Below the pieces are notes generated by a model. The model was not told the DNA's origin and did no database searches. It worked only from the letters and a program-made list of their open reading frames with translations. A stretch of DNA of 64,000 nt, from assembly GCF_001187785.1 (NCBI RefSeq), contig NZ_CP012154.1, forward strand, positions 3,342,501-3,406,500. The letters run 5' to 3'. Source of the DNA: Wenzhouxiangella marina. GTDB lineage: Bacteria; Pseudomonadota; Gammaproteobacteria; Xanthomonadales; Wenzhouxiangellaceae. The position numbers were made by a program, and so were the translations under genes. Below are positions 35,888 through 45,388 of this stretch, one piece after another (the stretch's first letter is position 1; every line of letters starts with the position of its first letter).

Positions 35888-36334
35888 ACACCGCCCGATC
35901 GAAGCCCCCCGTAGGTCGGGGCCACGTCCCCGACGGTCCATGTACCCGAACTCTCCGCCAACCCGACGGCGCGAGAAATCAGACATCGCCGGAAACCCGA
36001 CACACGGATATCGCAGCCCAGCTCGGAGTCAGCTCCGGGCTGGCGCGATTGACGGAGATTGATTCAGCATGGTCCGACGGGCGCGTGGGCCCGACCTACT
36101 GTCCGATCGAAGCCCCCCGTAGGTCGGCCCCACGTGGCCGACGGTCCATGTACCCGAATTCTCCGCCAACCCGACGGCGCGAGAAATCAGACATCGCCGG
36201 AAACCCGACGCACGGATATCGCAGCCGAGCTCGGCGTCGGCCTTGGGCTGGCGCGATTGACGGAGATTGATTCAGCATGGTCCGTCGGGCGCGTGGGCCC
36301 GACCTACCGCCCGATCGAAGCCCGACATTGGTCG
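35888..36334. repeat. Hairpin repeat cluster B
   Basis: Two full 208-base tandem units (35898-36105, 36106-36313) and the start of a third at 36314. Each unit opens with a hairpin (GTCGGGG-CCACGT-CCCCGAC in unit 1, GTCGGCC-CCACGT-GGCCGAC in unit 2) and ends with an inverted one (CGCGTGGGCCCGACCTAC), giving an inverted-repeat layout. It lies between the end of the M23 peptidase gene and the SdpR-like promoter. Confidence 0.88.
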
Positions 36335-36355
36335 CCCAGCACGGCTCGATGACGA

Positions 36356-37333
36356 TCAGTCGACGGCCTTCAGAAGCAGGCCCGGCTCGGGAGTGACGCC
36401 CTGCCCGGTTTCATCGCTGAACTCGAAGGGCACGGAGTAGAGCTTCATGTCGCGGTTGAGCTGGACGACGAAGTGCAGATGGGGGCCGGTGGAGAAACCG
36501 GTGTTGCCCGAGCGGCCGATCATCTGGCCGCGCCGGACGCGATCACCCGGGCGCACGAGCACACCCTCGTAGTCAAGATGGGCGTAGACGGCCATGCTGC
36601 CGTCTTCGTGCAGGATGCGGATGTAGTTGGCGCGCGGTCCGTCGCGCTTCAGGTCGGTGCCGGAGCGGGCGAACCAGCGCGCAACGTCCATCACCACGCC
36701 GCCGCGGGCCGCATGCACCGGCGTGCCGACCTCCATCGGGATGTCGACGGCATGTGCCGAAGCCGGCGTGTCGTGGCTGTACTCGCCGCCGAAGGCCTGG
36801 CCGATGATGAAGCGCTCATTGGTCGCGAAGGGCGGCCGATAGGGGCGCGTCGGCGCGTGCACGGCGCGCGGGTCGCCAGGCGCGGCTTCGGACAGGATGC
36901 GATAGCGCCAGGGCTTGCGCGGGTCGAAGGCGCCGATCGTGACCAGCTCCTCGACGGCACCACCCGGCAGCACGAAATCGGCCGGCAACTCCGGATAGCT
37001 GACCACGTTTTCGGCGTCTTCCAGCCAGACCCGCACACCCAGCGGTCCCTGGCTTCGATTGCGAAACTTCCAGACCGGCGCCTCGGGCGTGCCCGCCTCG
37101 ACCATCTCGAGCAGGCTCTCCGGCTGCCGCGCCACCGAGCGCTGCACCGTCACCTCCTGCTCGGTGACCGGCCGGCGGTCGGTGAAATGGGTGATTCCGT
37201 TCTCGTCGGTCCAGGAGTAGATCGTCTGCGCCCAGCAAGCACCGGAGCCCAGCAGGGCAATGATCAGCAGGAACCGAGAAGCGAGCACCCCTGAAACCTG
37301 AGCCCTTGACCCTGAACCCTTCCCGCTCAACAT
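36356..37333 (-). CDS. M23 metallopeptidase with DUF4124 domain
   Basis: 325 residues. Signal peptide ending A-C-W-A-Q, a DUF4124 region ([16 protein letters not shown]), and a C-terminal LytM/M23 domain near 195-300 with H-A-V-D-I-P, Y-A-H-L-D and G-P-H-L-H-F. The zinc ligands H, D and the H-x-H pair are present, so it is probably an active murein endopeptidase in the periplasm. The ATG at 37333 overlaps the end of sdaA by 7 bases; a GTG at 37288 nearer the signal peptide is an alternative start. Confidence 0.85.
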   Translation of the reverse strand: MLSGKGSGSRAQVSGVLASRFLLIIALLGSGACWAQTIYSWTDENGITHFTDRRPVTEQEVTVQRSVARQPESLLEMVEAGTPEAPVWKFRNRSQGPLGVRVWLEDAENVVSYPELPADFVLPGGAVEELVTIGAFDPRKPWRYRILSEAAPGDPRAVHAPTRPYRPPFATNERFIIGQAFGGEYSHDTPASAHAVDIPMEVGTPVHAARGGVVMDVARWFARSGTDLKRDGPRANYIRILHEDGSMAVYAHLDYEGVLVRPGDRVRRGQMIGRSGNTGFSTGPHLHFVVQLNRDMKLYSVPFEFSDETGQGVTPEPGLLLKAVD

Positions 37334-38697
37334 TCGATCACGTTGACCGCCAGACCGCCGCGCGAGGTTTCCTTGTACTTGGTCTTCATGTCGCGGCCCG
37401 TGTCGCGCATGGTCTTGATCACCTTGTCCAGGCTGACCCGGTGCTTGCCGTCACCGGCCATCGCCATGCGGGTGGCGTTGACGGCCTTCACCGCGCCCAT
37501 GGCGTTGCGTTCGATGCAGGGAATCTGGACCAGTCCGCCGACCGGATCGCAGGTCAGGCCCAGGTTGTGCTCCATGCCGATTTCGGCGGCGTTCTCGACC
37601 TGGCTCATGGTGCCGCCCAGGGCCGCGGTCAATCCGGCGGCAGCCATCGAACAGGCCACCCCGACCTCGCCCTGACAACCCACTTCGGCGCCCGAGATCG
37701 AAGCGTTTTCCTTGTACAGGAGACCGACGGCTCCAGCCGTCAGCATGAATTCGATCACGCCCTCTTCGTCCGCGCCGGAGACGAAGCGGCGGTAGTAGTG
37801 CAGCACGGCCGGGATGATGCCGGCGGCCCCGTTGGTGGGCGCGGTCACGACCCGACCGCCGGCGGCGTTCTCTTCGTTGACCGCCAGGGCATAGAGGTTG
37901 ATCCAGTCGAGCTGATCGAGATTGTCCTTTTCCGAACGGTGCTTGAGCTTGCGGAACAGGGTCGGCGCACGGCGCAGGACCTTGAGCCCGCCCGGCAGAT
38001 GACCGGTCTGTTCCAGACCGCGCTGCACACAGTCCTTCATCGCCTGCCACAGGGCGAGGATGCCCTCGCGAACCTCGTCTTCGCTGCGCCAGGCCTGCTC
38101 GTTGGCCAGCATCACGTCGGAGATCCGAAGCCCCTCGGCCTCGCAGATGGCAAGCAACTCATCGCCACTGGAAAACGGGTACTTCAGCGCCGTGGTGTCC
38201 GGCATGATCCGGTCTGCCGCCGCGTCGTCCGCATTGACCACGAAGCCACCACCGACCGAATAGTAGTCGCGCTCGAGCAGCACCTCGCCGTCACCGTCGT
38301 AGACCGTGAAGCGCATGCCATTGGGGTGATACGGCAGGGTCTGACGCTTGTGGAAGATCAGATCCTGGCGCAGGTCGATGGGGATGTCGCGCTGGCTGGC
38401 CAGACGGAGTCGGCCAGTCTCGCCGATCTGGGCGATGCGCGGCTCGATGTGGTCGGGGTCGACCTTGTCCGGCTGCTCGCCTTCAAGACCCAGCAGGACG
38501 GCCCGGTCGGTGCCATGCCCCCGGCCCGTATGACCCAGGGAGCCGAACAGGTCCACCCGCACCCGCTCGACGCGATCGAAGACGCCGGCATCGGCCAGGC
38601 GATCGAGAAAGATACAGGCGGCGCGCATCGGCCCTACGGTGTGCGAGCTCGAAGGTCCGATGCCGATCTTGAACAGGTCGAAAATACTGACAGCCAT
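37327..38697 (-). CDS. sdaA: L-serine dehydratase (iron-sulfur type)
   Basis: 456 residues, the usual length of the single-chain bacterial enzyme that turns L-serine into pyruvate and ammonia. N-terminal [21 protein letters not shown], the cysteines of the [4Fe-4S] site in V-A-C-S-M-A-A and [14 protein letters not shown]. The start ATG is at 38695-38697. The stop overlaps the M23 peptidase start, so the pair is co-transcribed. Confidence 0.95.
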   Translation of the reverse strand: MAVSIFDLFKIGIGPSSSHTVGPMRAACIFLDRLADAGVFDRVERVRVDLFGSLGHTGRGHGTDRAVLLGLEGEQPDKVDPDHIEPRIAQIGETGRLRLASQRDIPIDLRQDLIFHKRQTLPYHPNGMRFTVYDGDGEVLLERDYYSVGGGFVVNADDAAADRIMPDTTALKYPFSSGDELLAICEAEGLRISDVMLANEQAWRSEDEVREGILALWQAMKDCVQRGLEQTGHLPGGLKVLRRAPTLFRKLKHRSEKDNLDQLDWINLYALAVNEENAAGGRVVTAPTNGAAGIIPAVLHYYRRFVSGADEEGVIEFMLTAGAVGLLYKENASISGAEVGCQGEVGVACSMAAAGLTAALGGTMSQVENAAEIGMEHNLGLTCDPVGGLVQIPCIERNAMGAVKAVNATRMAMAGDGKHRVSLDKVIKTMRDTGRDMKTKYKETSRGGLAVNVIEC

Positions 38698-38828
38698 GCG
38701 CTTATCGAGTCCGATTCCGGTCAGAGGTTCCGCCGCCCATTATGAGGGCTGGATCGGCTCCTAACCAGAGCGGAGCTCGGGCCGGGAGCTCACCGAAGGT
38801 CCAACGGCCATCGCCTTTGTTCGCAGAC

Positions 38829-39887
38829 CTACTGGATGGTGAGATCGCCGACCTTGAGGCGCTCGCCCGAGACCGGATCCACCAGCACCAGAGGATGCTC
38901 ACCGCGACCCAGTTCCGCGAAATGCTCGACCCGCGCCGTGACCAGGCCGGGACGCACCGTGGTCCGCAGGACCACACCGTCGAGCTCGAGCACCGCGCTC
39001 CGCGGCGCACAGCCCACGTGCACCCAGAACCCGGCGGCACCATCGGGCTGGCGGTTGAAGGCCTCCCCCTCGACGGCGACGTCCGGCCCCCATTGTCCGA
39101 GCTGGCAGAACACGGTCGACTCGGTGCCATCGTCCAGAATGGCAGGCGGTGGCCGCTCGGCCACCGTCAGAACCCCGACCGTCTGCCGGAGTCGGCGCGA
39201 CTTGTCCAGCAGCGCCAGCTCATAGGCGCCCGGACGATGAATGACCTCGTCCATGTATTCAGGCTCGAGGCTGGCCGTGATCACGCCAAGTTCGAAGTGC
39301 GTCGCGAGTTCGACGCCGTCGAGTTCCAGTCGCATGGAACCATTGACGTCACCATTGACACGCAGCCAGAACCCACCGCGTCCATTGCCGATCGGGTTGA
39401 AGATCTCACCCTCGATCGTCGCGTCGGGTCCCCAGCGCTCGATCTGGATGAATTCGGCATCGCTGAAGCCGCTTGCTTCGGTCAGGCGCGGCTCGCTCAA
39501 GCCCTGCAGTCGCGCGGCGCCGGCCAGCAGCAGGCACTCGCTCACACTGAGTTTCCAGCCGTCGATATCGAGCAGCTCACCGGCCTGGAAGTCCCGCGCC
39601 ATGCGCGCCTGAACGGCGGGAATCAGATTGCCGTCGGCCGGATCCAGACGCTGGAGCAGCGCGCCGAGGGGGTCGGCTTCTCCAAGCCGCCGATCGCAGA
39701 CCGGCCCGACGAAGTCGATGCCCGAAAGCGATTCGCTCAGCTGATCCAGGGCACGACGGGCATCGGGGTGGTCCGGCGCGAGCTCGACGCTCGCGAGCGG
39801 GGCCTCTCCCTTGCAGCCCGTGACCAGGGCCAGCTGAAGGGCGACAAGGCTGCCGCCGAGTGCCAGGTTGAATTGGCGTCGTTTCAT
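38829..39887 (-). CDS. RR-signal lipoprotein with two repeated C-terminal domains
   Basis: 352 residues. N-terminus M-K-R-R-Q-F-N-L-A-L with lipobox L-V-T-G-C near 25: a twin-arginine-like lipoprotein signal. The middle part (L-G-A-L-L-Q-R-L-D-P-A-D-G-N-L-I-P) recalls small subunits that partner periplasmic GMC oxidoreductases, but identity is uncertain. Two related beta domains follow, each with W-G-P-D-x-x-x-E-G-E-x-F-N and G-F-W-L/V-x-V. The frame is open much further upstream over the GMC gene, but the ATG at 39885-39887 overlaps the GMC stop (ATGA) and begins the signal. Last gene of the four-gene cassette. Confidence 0.72.
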   Translation of the reverse strand: MKRRQFNLALGGSLVALQLALVTGCKGEAPLASVELAPDHPDARRALDQLSESLSGIDFVGPVCDRRLGEADPLGALLQRLDPADGNLIPAVQARMARDFQAGELLDIDGWKLSVSECLLLAGAARLQGLSEPRLTEASGFSDAEFIQIERWGPDATIEGEIFNPIGNGRGGFWLRVNGDVNGSMRLELDGVELATHFELGVITASLEPEYMDEVIHRPGAYELALLDKSRRLRQTVGVLTVAERPPPAILDDGTESTVFCQLGQWGPDVAVEGEAFNRQPDGAAGFWVHVGCAPRSAVLELDGVVLRTTVRPGLVTARVEHFAELGRGEHPLVLVDPVSGERLKVGDLTIQ

Positions 39888-41320
39888 CCTGCCTCCCCCA
39901 GTCGCTGATCGAGGTGTTCGGCCAGGCGAGCGGCCAGAGCCACGATGGTGAGGGTCGGGTTGGAGTATCCCGCATGGGGAAACAGGGAACTGCCGGCCAG
40001 GTAGAGATTGTCCCGGTCCCAGCAGCGTCCCTGGGCATCGGTCACGCCGAATTCCGGCGTTGCGGACATGCGGGTCGTGCCCATGTGGTGATAGCCGATT
40101 CCGACGTGTGCATCGAGGGGCGTCGGATCGCGACGAGTCTGGCGGACACGCGCCAGTCCGGCCGCGGACACCGCCCGAGCCCAGTGCTCGAACAGGGCCA
40201 GCACGGGCTCGAACTCGGACGGGGGCAAATGCCAGTTCAGGCGCGCCCGCCGAAGACCGATCGCATCGCGCTCCTCGCTCAGGCTCAGGCCACTTTCCGG
40301 GTGAGGAAGGGGTTCGTTGATCATGCCGATCCGACGCATCCCGCCGGGTCCGTCGCCGAGCAGCGGGGACGACCAGTAGTCCGGCGCCAGCAGGGCGTCG
40401 GGCTCGTCCGCGTTGAGCATGATGCAGCTGTTGCGAAGCCCGAACTCCTGAACCAGTGCATTCGTGCTGGACATGACGACCATGACGTCCCGTCCCGGCA
40501 GGGCACCGCGCTCGTAGGCCAGGCTCTCGCTGCCGAGAAGCCCGCCCGGAGAGAAACCGTAGTGGTCCATGAAGCAGCGCCCGACCAGGCCGGCCTGGTT
40601 GCCGGGCACCTGCGACTGGTTGAGCAGGAAACGCGCGTTCTCGATCCCGCCCATGGCGAGCACGAAATGCGCCGCACGCACCCGGCACTCGCCACCGCCG
40701 AGGGTTCGACAGCGAAGTGCACGCACCCGGTCCTCACCCTGCTCGAGTTCGACCGCATTGAGTTCGGTCCAGCACTCGATGCCGGGAGACTCGGTCAAGG
40801 CGTCACGATAGCGGCGCCCGAAGCGCGTCGGCGGGCTGAAACGAAACAGACGATGCTCGAAGCCACTCTCCGGGCTCAGCGGCATCAATCGCTCGCGCTC
40901 GGCCTCGCTGAGGGCATCCATCGAGAAATCATGATCATCCAGCTCGCACCACTCCGACGCGGTCCGATACCAGGGCTGCAGGGTATCGAGCGCCATCGGC
41001 CAGCCCGGCAGGGGAAAATGCGGCTTGTCTTCGAAATCAACGGGATCGAAGGGTTTGACCCAGCCGCCCCAGTGGTTGGAGGTCCCACCCAGCCAGCGCA
41101 ATCTCGACCCGAGCAGTGGATAGGCGCGACCGGTGACTTCGCCATCGTAGATCGACTGACCGTCACCGGGAGAATCGACACCGCCTCCTTCGATCAGCAG
41201 GACCTGGCGGCCGCGAGCCGCCAGCTCCAGCGCCAGCACGATTCCGGCCGGCCCGGCACCTGCGATACAGACCTCCGCCTCGAGTTCGCTCGGCAGGGTC
41301 TGGCGCGCGTCATGGATCAT
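39884..41320 (-). CDS. GMC-family FAD-dependent oxidoreductase
   Basis: 478 residues. N-terminal FAD motif V-C-I-A-G-A-G-P-A-G-I-V-L-A-L-E-L and L-L-I-E-G-G, substrate-entry region G-G-T-S-N-H-W-G-G-W, and the C-terminal G-Y-H-H-M-G-T-T-R-M with P-H-A-G-Y-S-N-P-T-L-T-I, which carries the catalytic His and Asn of the family. It probably oxidises an alcohol or sugar. No signal peptide is visible, so export would need the RR-signal partner. The ATG at 41318-41320 overlaps the methyltransferase stop (TGATG), which decides the start. Confidence 0.88.
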   Translation of the reverse strand: MIHDARQTLPSELEAEVCIAGAGPAGIVLALELAARGRQVLLIEGGGVDSPGDGQSIYDGEVTGRAYPLLGSRLRWLGGTSNHWGGWVKPFDPVDFEDKPHFPLPGWPMALDTLQPWYRTASEWCELDDHDFSMDALSEAERERLMPLSPESGFEHRLFRFSPPTRFGRRYRDALTESPGIECWTELNAVELEQGEDRVRALRCRTLGGGECRVRAAHFVLAMGGIENARFLLNQSQVPGNQAGLVGRCFMDHYGFSPGGLLGSESLAYERGALPGRDVMVVMSSTNALVQEFGLRNSCIMLNADEPDALLAPDYWSSPLLGDGPGGMRRIGMINEPLPHPESGLSLSEERDAIGLRRARLNWHLPPSEFEPVLALFEHWARAVSAAGLARVRQTRRDPTPLDAHVGIGYHHMGTTRMSATPEFGVTDAQGRCWDRDNLYLAGSSLFPHAGYSNPTLTIVALAARLAEHLDQRLGEAG

Positions 41321-42168
41321 CAGAACGCGGCGCGGCGACGACGCCGCTGCCACCAGAAGTGGCCGGCCTTCGGATCCCGCTCGAGCACCGCTTCGAAGGC
41401 CTCACCCTCCTCGGGCGCGGCGTTCCAGTGGATCAGACGCAGTCCGGTTCGGCGGGCGGTCAGCTCGAACCAGGTCCTGGAGAGATAGGCAATGTGGGCA
41501 GGCACATGCATATAGGAGTACTTCTGCCAGGCCTCGATGCCCTGGCCGGGCTGCCAGCCAGCCGGTCGGTGAGGTGCCGTCACCAGAATGCGTCCGCCCC
41601 GAACCAGGCGCTCGGACAGATCCAGCAGCATGCGTGCCGGATGCTGGAGATGCTCGATCACATGGGTCAGGGAGATCAGGCGGAATCTGGGCCGAGGCGG
41701 CAGATCCTCGACGCCGCCGACCCGATAGTCGTCCACCCAGGGGCAGCGCTCGCTGCACTCGTCGGTCACGTCCTGGGCCACGGTCCGTACGTCCTGACTC
41801 CGCTGCCGGATCGCTCGCGACACCCAGGCAAAGCCCGCGCCCACTTCCAGGCTGGCCTCACCCCGGCCCGGCATCAAACCGAGGTGATCGAGACAGTAGC
41901 CGTAGTACTCGAGCATCTGGGCGACCCGCGCCTCGTCGGTGTAGTGGTCATCGACGAATTGCTCGGTCTGTCGGTAGAGGATGTCGAGATCGGCATCGGT
42001 CGGCAGGGGCGACAGGCGCGCCACGTCACAGCTCCGACAATGCACGAGGTCGTACTGCGATTGGCTGAAGGCCCCGCCATGGGTATTGCCCAGGCTGCCG
42101 ATCAGCTCCGGCGCAGGCGCCGAACGCTGGCAGAGCTCGCAGCGATCCTGCTTCGTGTCGGTGCTCAT
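41320..42168 (-). CDS. SAM-dependent methyltransferase with N-terminal zinc ribbon
   Basis: 282 residues. N-terminal C-E-L-C and H-C-R-S-C form a zinc-ribbon-like pair, then a class I methyltransferase core (S-L-E-V-G-A-G, D-V-T-D, L-T-H-V-I-E-H-L-Q-H-P) and a Trp/Arg-rich C-terminus. This layout is common in methyltransferases acting on sugars or natural products. ATG at 42166-42168 overlaps the oxygenase stop (ATGA). Confidence 0.82.
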   Translation of the reverse strand: MSTDTKQDRCELCQRSAPAPELIGSLGNTHGGAFSQSQYDLVHCRSCDVARLSPLPTDADLDILYRQTEQFVDDHYTDEARVAQMLEYYGYCLDHLGLMPGRGEASLEVGAGFAWVSRAIRQRSQDVRTVAQDVTDECSERCPWVDDYRVGGVEDLPPRPRFRLISLTHVIEHLQHPARMLLDLSERLVRGGRILVTAPHRPAGWQPGQGIEAWQKYSYMHVPAHIAYLSRTWFELTARRTGLRLIHWNAAPEEGEAFEAVLERDPKAGHFWWQRRRRRAAF

Positions 42169-43184
42169 ACGCCCAACCTCCGTCCCAGCCAGCGACGCGC
42201 ACGCGCGATCCATCCGGCCTGCAGCAACTCGTGCAGGGTCCGCACTTCCTGATCGCGTTCTGCGACCAGACGCATGGCCTGGTCACGCTGGGCGATCAGG
42301 TCCTCCACATGCGCACTGAGATCCGAGATATTGCCGTAGAGACGCTGCAGGTGTTCGTCCCGGCGCCGCAGCATGCCCTGGACCTGCTGATATTCAGCGT
42401 CCCCCAGCGGCTGGTTCGGCTGGATGTGCGAAGGCAGAGGCCGTTCGACATAGATCGTCGAGTGCGGCTTGGTCTGCTCCTTTTCCGGACGGGTCCTGCT
42501 GTAGAAATACAAGGCCACCGACTTGCGGGACCGGGGGTCGGCGTCGCCCTCGGGCAGATTGATCCGCTCGAAGCCATGCCAGGACCAGTGCGTGGTCTCG
42601 AACAGCACGGCTCGATTGAACTTCGGATTGACGTACTCGATCCGGTTCTCCTCCGGCGGCAGCCGAGGATCCTGATGGAACTCGATCGCGCCTCCCCAAT
42701 CATCCTGCCACTCCTCGTTGAGATAGACGATGAGGTTCAGGCGCCGGTGCAATCCCGTCTCGGGATGCTTGTTGAAATCGACGTGCGGGTCGAGATCCTG
42801 TCCATGCCGATTTTCATGCGTCCCACCACCGAAGTAGTTGGGGTCGTAGAGCAGTTCATCGATGCCGGTCAGAGCTTCCAGCCAGGCAAGGAACTCACGT
42901 GACTGAATGAGCTCGTCCAGGCGCTGGTAGGGTGGCGCCAGCTCGGCGAGCTTCTCGTGCACGCATTTGCCACCGATCTTGCCGGCCTCGTTACGGGCCA
43001 GAGCCGTATCGAAGGGCGGGAATTCCTGCAGCAGGGACCGCGCGTAATCCGGCGTGAAGAAATCATCCAGCACCAGATGTCGGAATGGCTTCGCCGAGTC
43101 GAATTCGCTGCGCAAACCGGCAGGGTCGGCGAGATGGTCTTGTCTTATCAGGGAGTCCACGATCAAGGCCTTTCGAGTGGTCAT
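42165..43184 (-). CDS. 2OG-Fe(II) oxygenase with coiled-coil C-terminus
   Basis: 339 residues. Core D-P-H-V-D-F-N-K-H gives the H-x-D iron ligands (H134, D136), T-H-W-S-W-H-G-F-E the distal His, and R-K-S-V-A-L-Y-F-Y-S the 2-oxoglutarate Arg, as in prolyl-4-hydroxylase-like enzymes. The last 90 residues are a predicted coiled coil (V-Q-G-M-L-R-R-R-D-E-H-L-Q-R-L, A-Q-R-D-Q-A-M-R-L-V-A-E-R-D-Q-E) like those seen in glycan-modifying proteins. Start set at 43184 (AGGAG 10 bases upstream); the ATG at 43223 is possible. First gene of the cassette. Confidence 0.82.
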   Translation of the reverse strand: MTTRKALIVDSLIRQDHLADPAGLRSEFDSAKPFRHLVLDDFFTPDYARSLLQEFPPFDTALARNEAGKIGGKCVHEKLAELAPPYQRLDELIQSREFLAWLEALTGIDELLYDPNYFGGGTHENRHGQDLDPHVDFNKHPETGLHRRLNLIVYLNEEWQDDWGGAIEFHQDPRLPPEENRIEYVNPKFNRAVLFETTHWSWHGFERINLPEGDADPRSRKSVALYFYSRTRPEKEQTKPHSTIYVERPLPSHIQPNQPLGDAEYQQVQGMLRRRDEHLQRLYGNISDLSAHVEDLIAQRDQAMRLVAERDQEVRTLHELLQAGWIARARRWLGRRLGV

Positions 43185-43332
43185 CGGTTCGAGTGCTCCT
43201 GATGCCGCAGGAGCGCGGCTCATGATACTACCAACGCCGATTCCTTTCGGAGGCCGTGAATCCGCGTGACTGGACGCGTCGACAGGACAATGGAATACTT
43301 GGCGGCCCTGTACGATGCGGAGTCATCCAGCG

Positions 43333-43563
43333 ATGACGCTGATTCTCTACTCGCGCCCCCAGTGCGGGCTGTGCGACAAGGCCGAAGCGCTGCTGGCCGA
43401 GGGCGGCCTGGGCAGCGACTACCGGAAGGTCGACATCGAGAGCGATCTGGACCTGATTTCCCGCTACGGCGATCAGGTGCCGGTGCTGTTCAACGAACAA
43501 TCTGGCCAGAAGCTGGCCTGGCCGTTCACGGTTTCACAGGCGCGCACACTGCTTGATGGCTAG
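43333..43563 (+). CDS. Glutaredoxin-like protein
   Basis: 76 residues with thioredoxin fold start L-I-L-Y-S-R-P-Q-C-G-L-C-D-K-A-E-A-L-L and Y-G-D-Q-V-P-V-L-F. C-x-x-C is complete, so it can act as a thiol oxidoreductase. It resembles the DUF836 group often placed in front of housekeeping genes. ATG at 43333 with a weak ribosome site; the in-frame ATG at 43315 is less likely. The stop overlaps the next gene by 8 bases. Confidence 0.82.
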   Translation: MTLILYSRPQCGLCDKAEALLAEGGLGSDYRKVDIESDLDLISRYGDQVPVLFNEQSGQKLAWPFTVSQARTLLDG

Positions 43564-45388
43564 TCACAGCGCGGCGATCAACCACATCGACGCCGACCGC
43601 CTGGCCAATGCGCTCCGGGCCGGCATCGCACACGTCCTCGAACGCCGCGACTTCATCAACAGCATCAACGTCTTCCCGGTGCCCGACGGCGACACGGGGA
43701 CCAATCTGGCCTTCACCCTGGCCAGCGTCCATTCAGCCATGTCCAGCGGCCCGAGGGCGACCCTGAGCGAGCTGCTCGAGCGCGTCGCCGACGGCGCGAT
43801 CAACGGCGCCAGAGGCAATTCCGGCGCGATCATGGCGCAGTACTTCCAGGGCCTGAGCGAAGCCAGCGGGCACTACCAGGTGCTCGATGCCTCGCGCCTG
43901 GCCGCCGTCACCACCGCCGGCGCACGCTCGGCCTGGGGCGCCATGTCCAATCCCGTGCCCGGCACCCTGCCCACGGTGCTGGAGGACTTTGCCGACGAGC
44001 TCGTCCGACGCGTCGACGAGGGCATCGAAGACATTCGCGCCCTGTTCCAGCACGGACTCAAGCGAGCTCGGAAATCGCTGTCGGAGACGCCCGAAAAACT
44101 CAGCGCCTTGAAGGAGGCGGGCGTGGTCGATGCCGGCGCCCAGGGCTTCGTCGATCTGCTCGAAGGGGTCTGGAACTACATGCGCAGCGGCAAGGTGCCC
44201 GAGTTGCCGCAGGCCAGCCAGTCGAGCGGCGTCCAGCACGAACCTGCCGCTCGCGACAGCCAGGCACCGGAGCACCACCGCTTCTGCACCGAGTGCCTGC
44301 TCGAGGGCGAGGCACTGGACGTCCCGGGGCTGCGCGCCCGCTTGGAAAGCCTGGACGCCAGCTCCCTGGTGGTGGCCGGTGGTGCCGGCAAGGCCCGCGT
44401 GCACATCCACACCGACTCACCCGGCGAAGTGTTCCGGGTCTGCACCGAATTCGGCGAGATCCGCCAGCAGAAGGCCGACGACATGACGCGTCAGCACGGC
44501 CTGATGAATCAACGCGGCCAGGTCGCGATCGTCACCGACTCGGCCGCCGATCTGCCGGTCGAGGAGATCGAGCGCCTCGGCATCCATGTGGTACCCGTGC
44601 GCCTGAACTTCGACCAGGAGGAATACCTGGACAAGCTCACCATCACGCCTTCGGAGTTCTACCGCAAGCTCGAGGGCTCGGAGCACAAGCCGCAGACCTC
44701 GCAGCCACCGCCGGCGGATTTCCGGCGCCAGTTCGAGCTGCTCAGCTCGCACGGTCTCGAAGTGCTGGCGATCCAGGTCTCCGGCGCACTCAGTGGCACC
44801 CGGCAAGCCGCCGAAACGGCCGCGAGAATGGTCGATGCGGAGCGCATCGAGGTCTTCGATTCCCTCAATGCCGCCTGCGGCCAGGCCCTGATGGTGCTCT
44901 GGGCCGCCGAAGCCGCGGCCAGGGGCTGGGAGCGCCTGGCCATCGTCAAGCACCTGGAAGAACATCGCGGCGACTTCCGCACCTTTGCCCTGATGCGGGA
45001 TCTGAGCTGGGGCGTGCGCGGAGGCCGGGTCAAACCCTGGATGCACACGATCTCGCGCCGCCTGGCCCTCAACCCCGTACTGACCGCCTCGCCGGAGGGC
45101 CTGCTCAAGGCCTGTTCGGCCATTCCCGGTCGGCGCAAGGCCGTCGAGCGCTTCGCGCGCTTCCTGCTGCGGCGGATGCGCACCGACCTGGTCTTTCGCG
45201 TGCTGATCAGCCACACGAATGCGCGCGACGATGCGCGACGCCTGAGGGACCTGCTGCTCGACGGGCACCCGCGGGTCGACGCCTGCTGGCTGGAAGAAGC
45301 CAGTCCGGCGGTAGGCGCCCATGCCGGTCCTGGCACCCTGATCGTCGGCCTTCAGCCCTGGCGGGCACCCGAGGAACAACATGCTTGA
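43556..45388 (+). CDS. Fatty acid kinase fusion: DhaL (FakA) plus DegV (FakB)
   Basis: 610 residues. The N-terminal DhaL-type kinase domain (about 1-200) has N-V-F-P-V-P-D-G-D-T-G-T-N-L with the magnesium-binding aspartates and G-A-R-G-N-S-G-A-I. A middle region (about 200-325) follows as in FakA, then a complete DegV fatty-acid-binding domain from about 325 (V-A-I-V-T-D-S-A-A-D-L-P, S-G-A-L-S-G-T-R-Q-A-A). In Gram-positive bacteria FakA and FakB are separate and make acyl-phosphate; here both parts are one protein and plsY, which consumes acyl-phosphate, follows with an 8-base overlap. The ATG at 43556 is preferred to the TTG at 43553. Confidence 0.85.
   Translation: MASHSAAINHIDADRLANALRAGIAHVLERRDFINSINVFPVPDGDTGTNLAFTLASVHSAMSSGPRATLSELLERVADGAINGARGNSGAIMAQYFQGLSEASGHYQVLDASRLAAVTTAGARSAWGAMSNPVPGTLPTVLEDFADELVRRVDEGIEDIRALFQHGLKRARKSLSETPEKLSALKEAGVVDAGAQGFVDLLEGVWNYMRSGKVPELPQASQSSGVQHEPAARDSQAPEHHRFCTECLLEGEALDVPGLRARLESLDASSLVVAGGAGKARVHIHTDSPGEVFRVCTEFGEIRQQKADDMTRQHGLMNQRGQVAIVTDSAADLPVEEIERLGIHVVPVRLNFDQEEYLDKLTITPSEFYRKLEGSEHKPQTSQPPPADFRRQFELLSSHGLEVLAIQVSGALSGTRQAAETAARMVDAERIEVFDSLNAACGQALMVLWAAEAAARGWERLAIVKHLEEHRGDFRTFALMRDLSWGVRGGRVKPWMHTISRRLALNPVLTASPEGLLKACSAIPGRRKAVERFARFLLRRMRTDLVFRVLISHTNARDDARRLRDLLLDGHPRVDACWLEEASPAVGAHAGPGTLIVGLQPWRAPEEQHA

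Noticed and set aside
35898-36313. CRISPR array
   Set aside because: The repeats are about 208 bases long, with no short spacers and no cas genes nearby.
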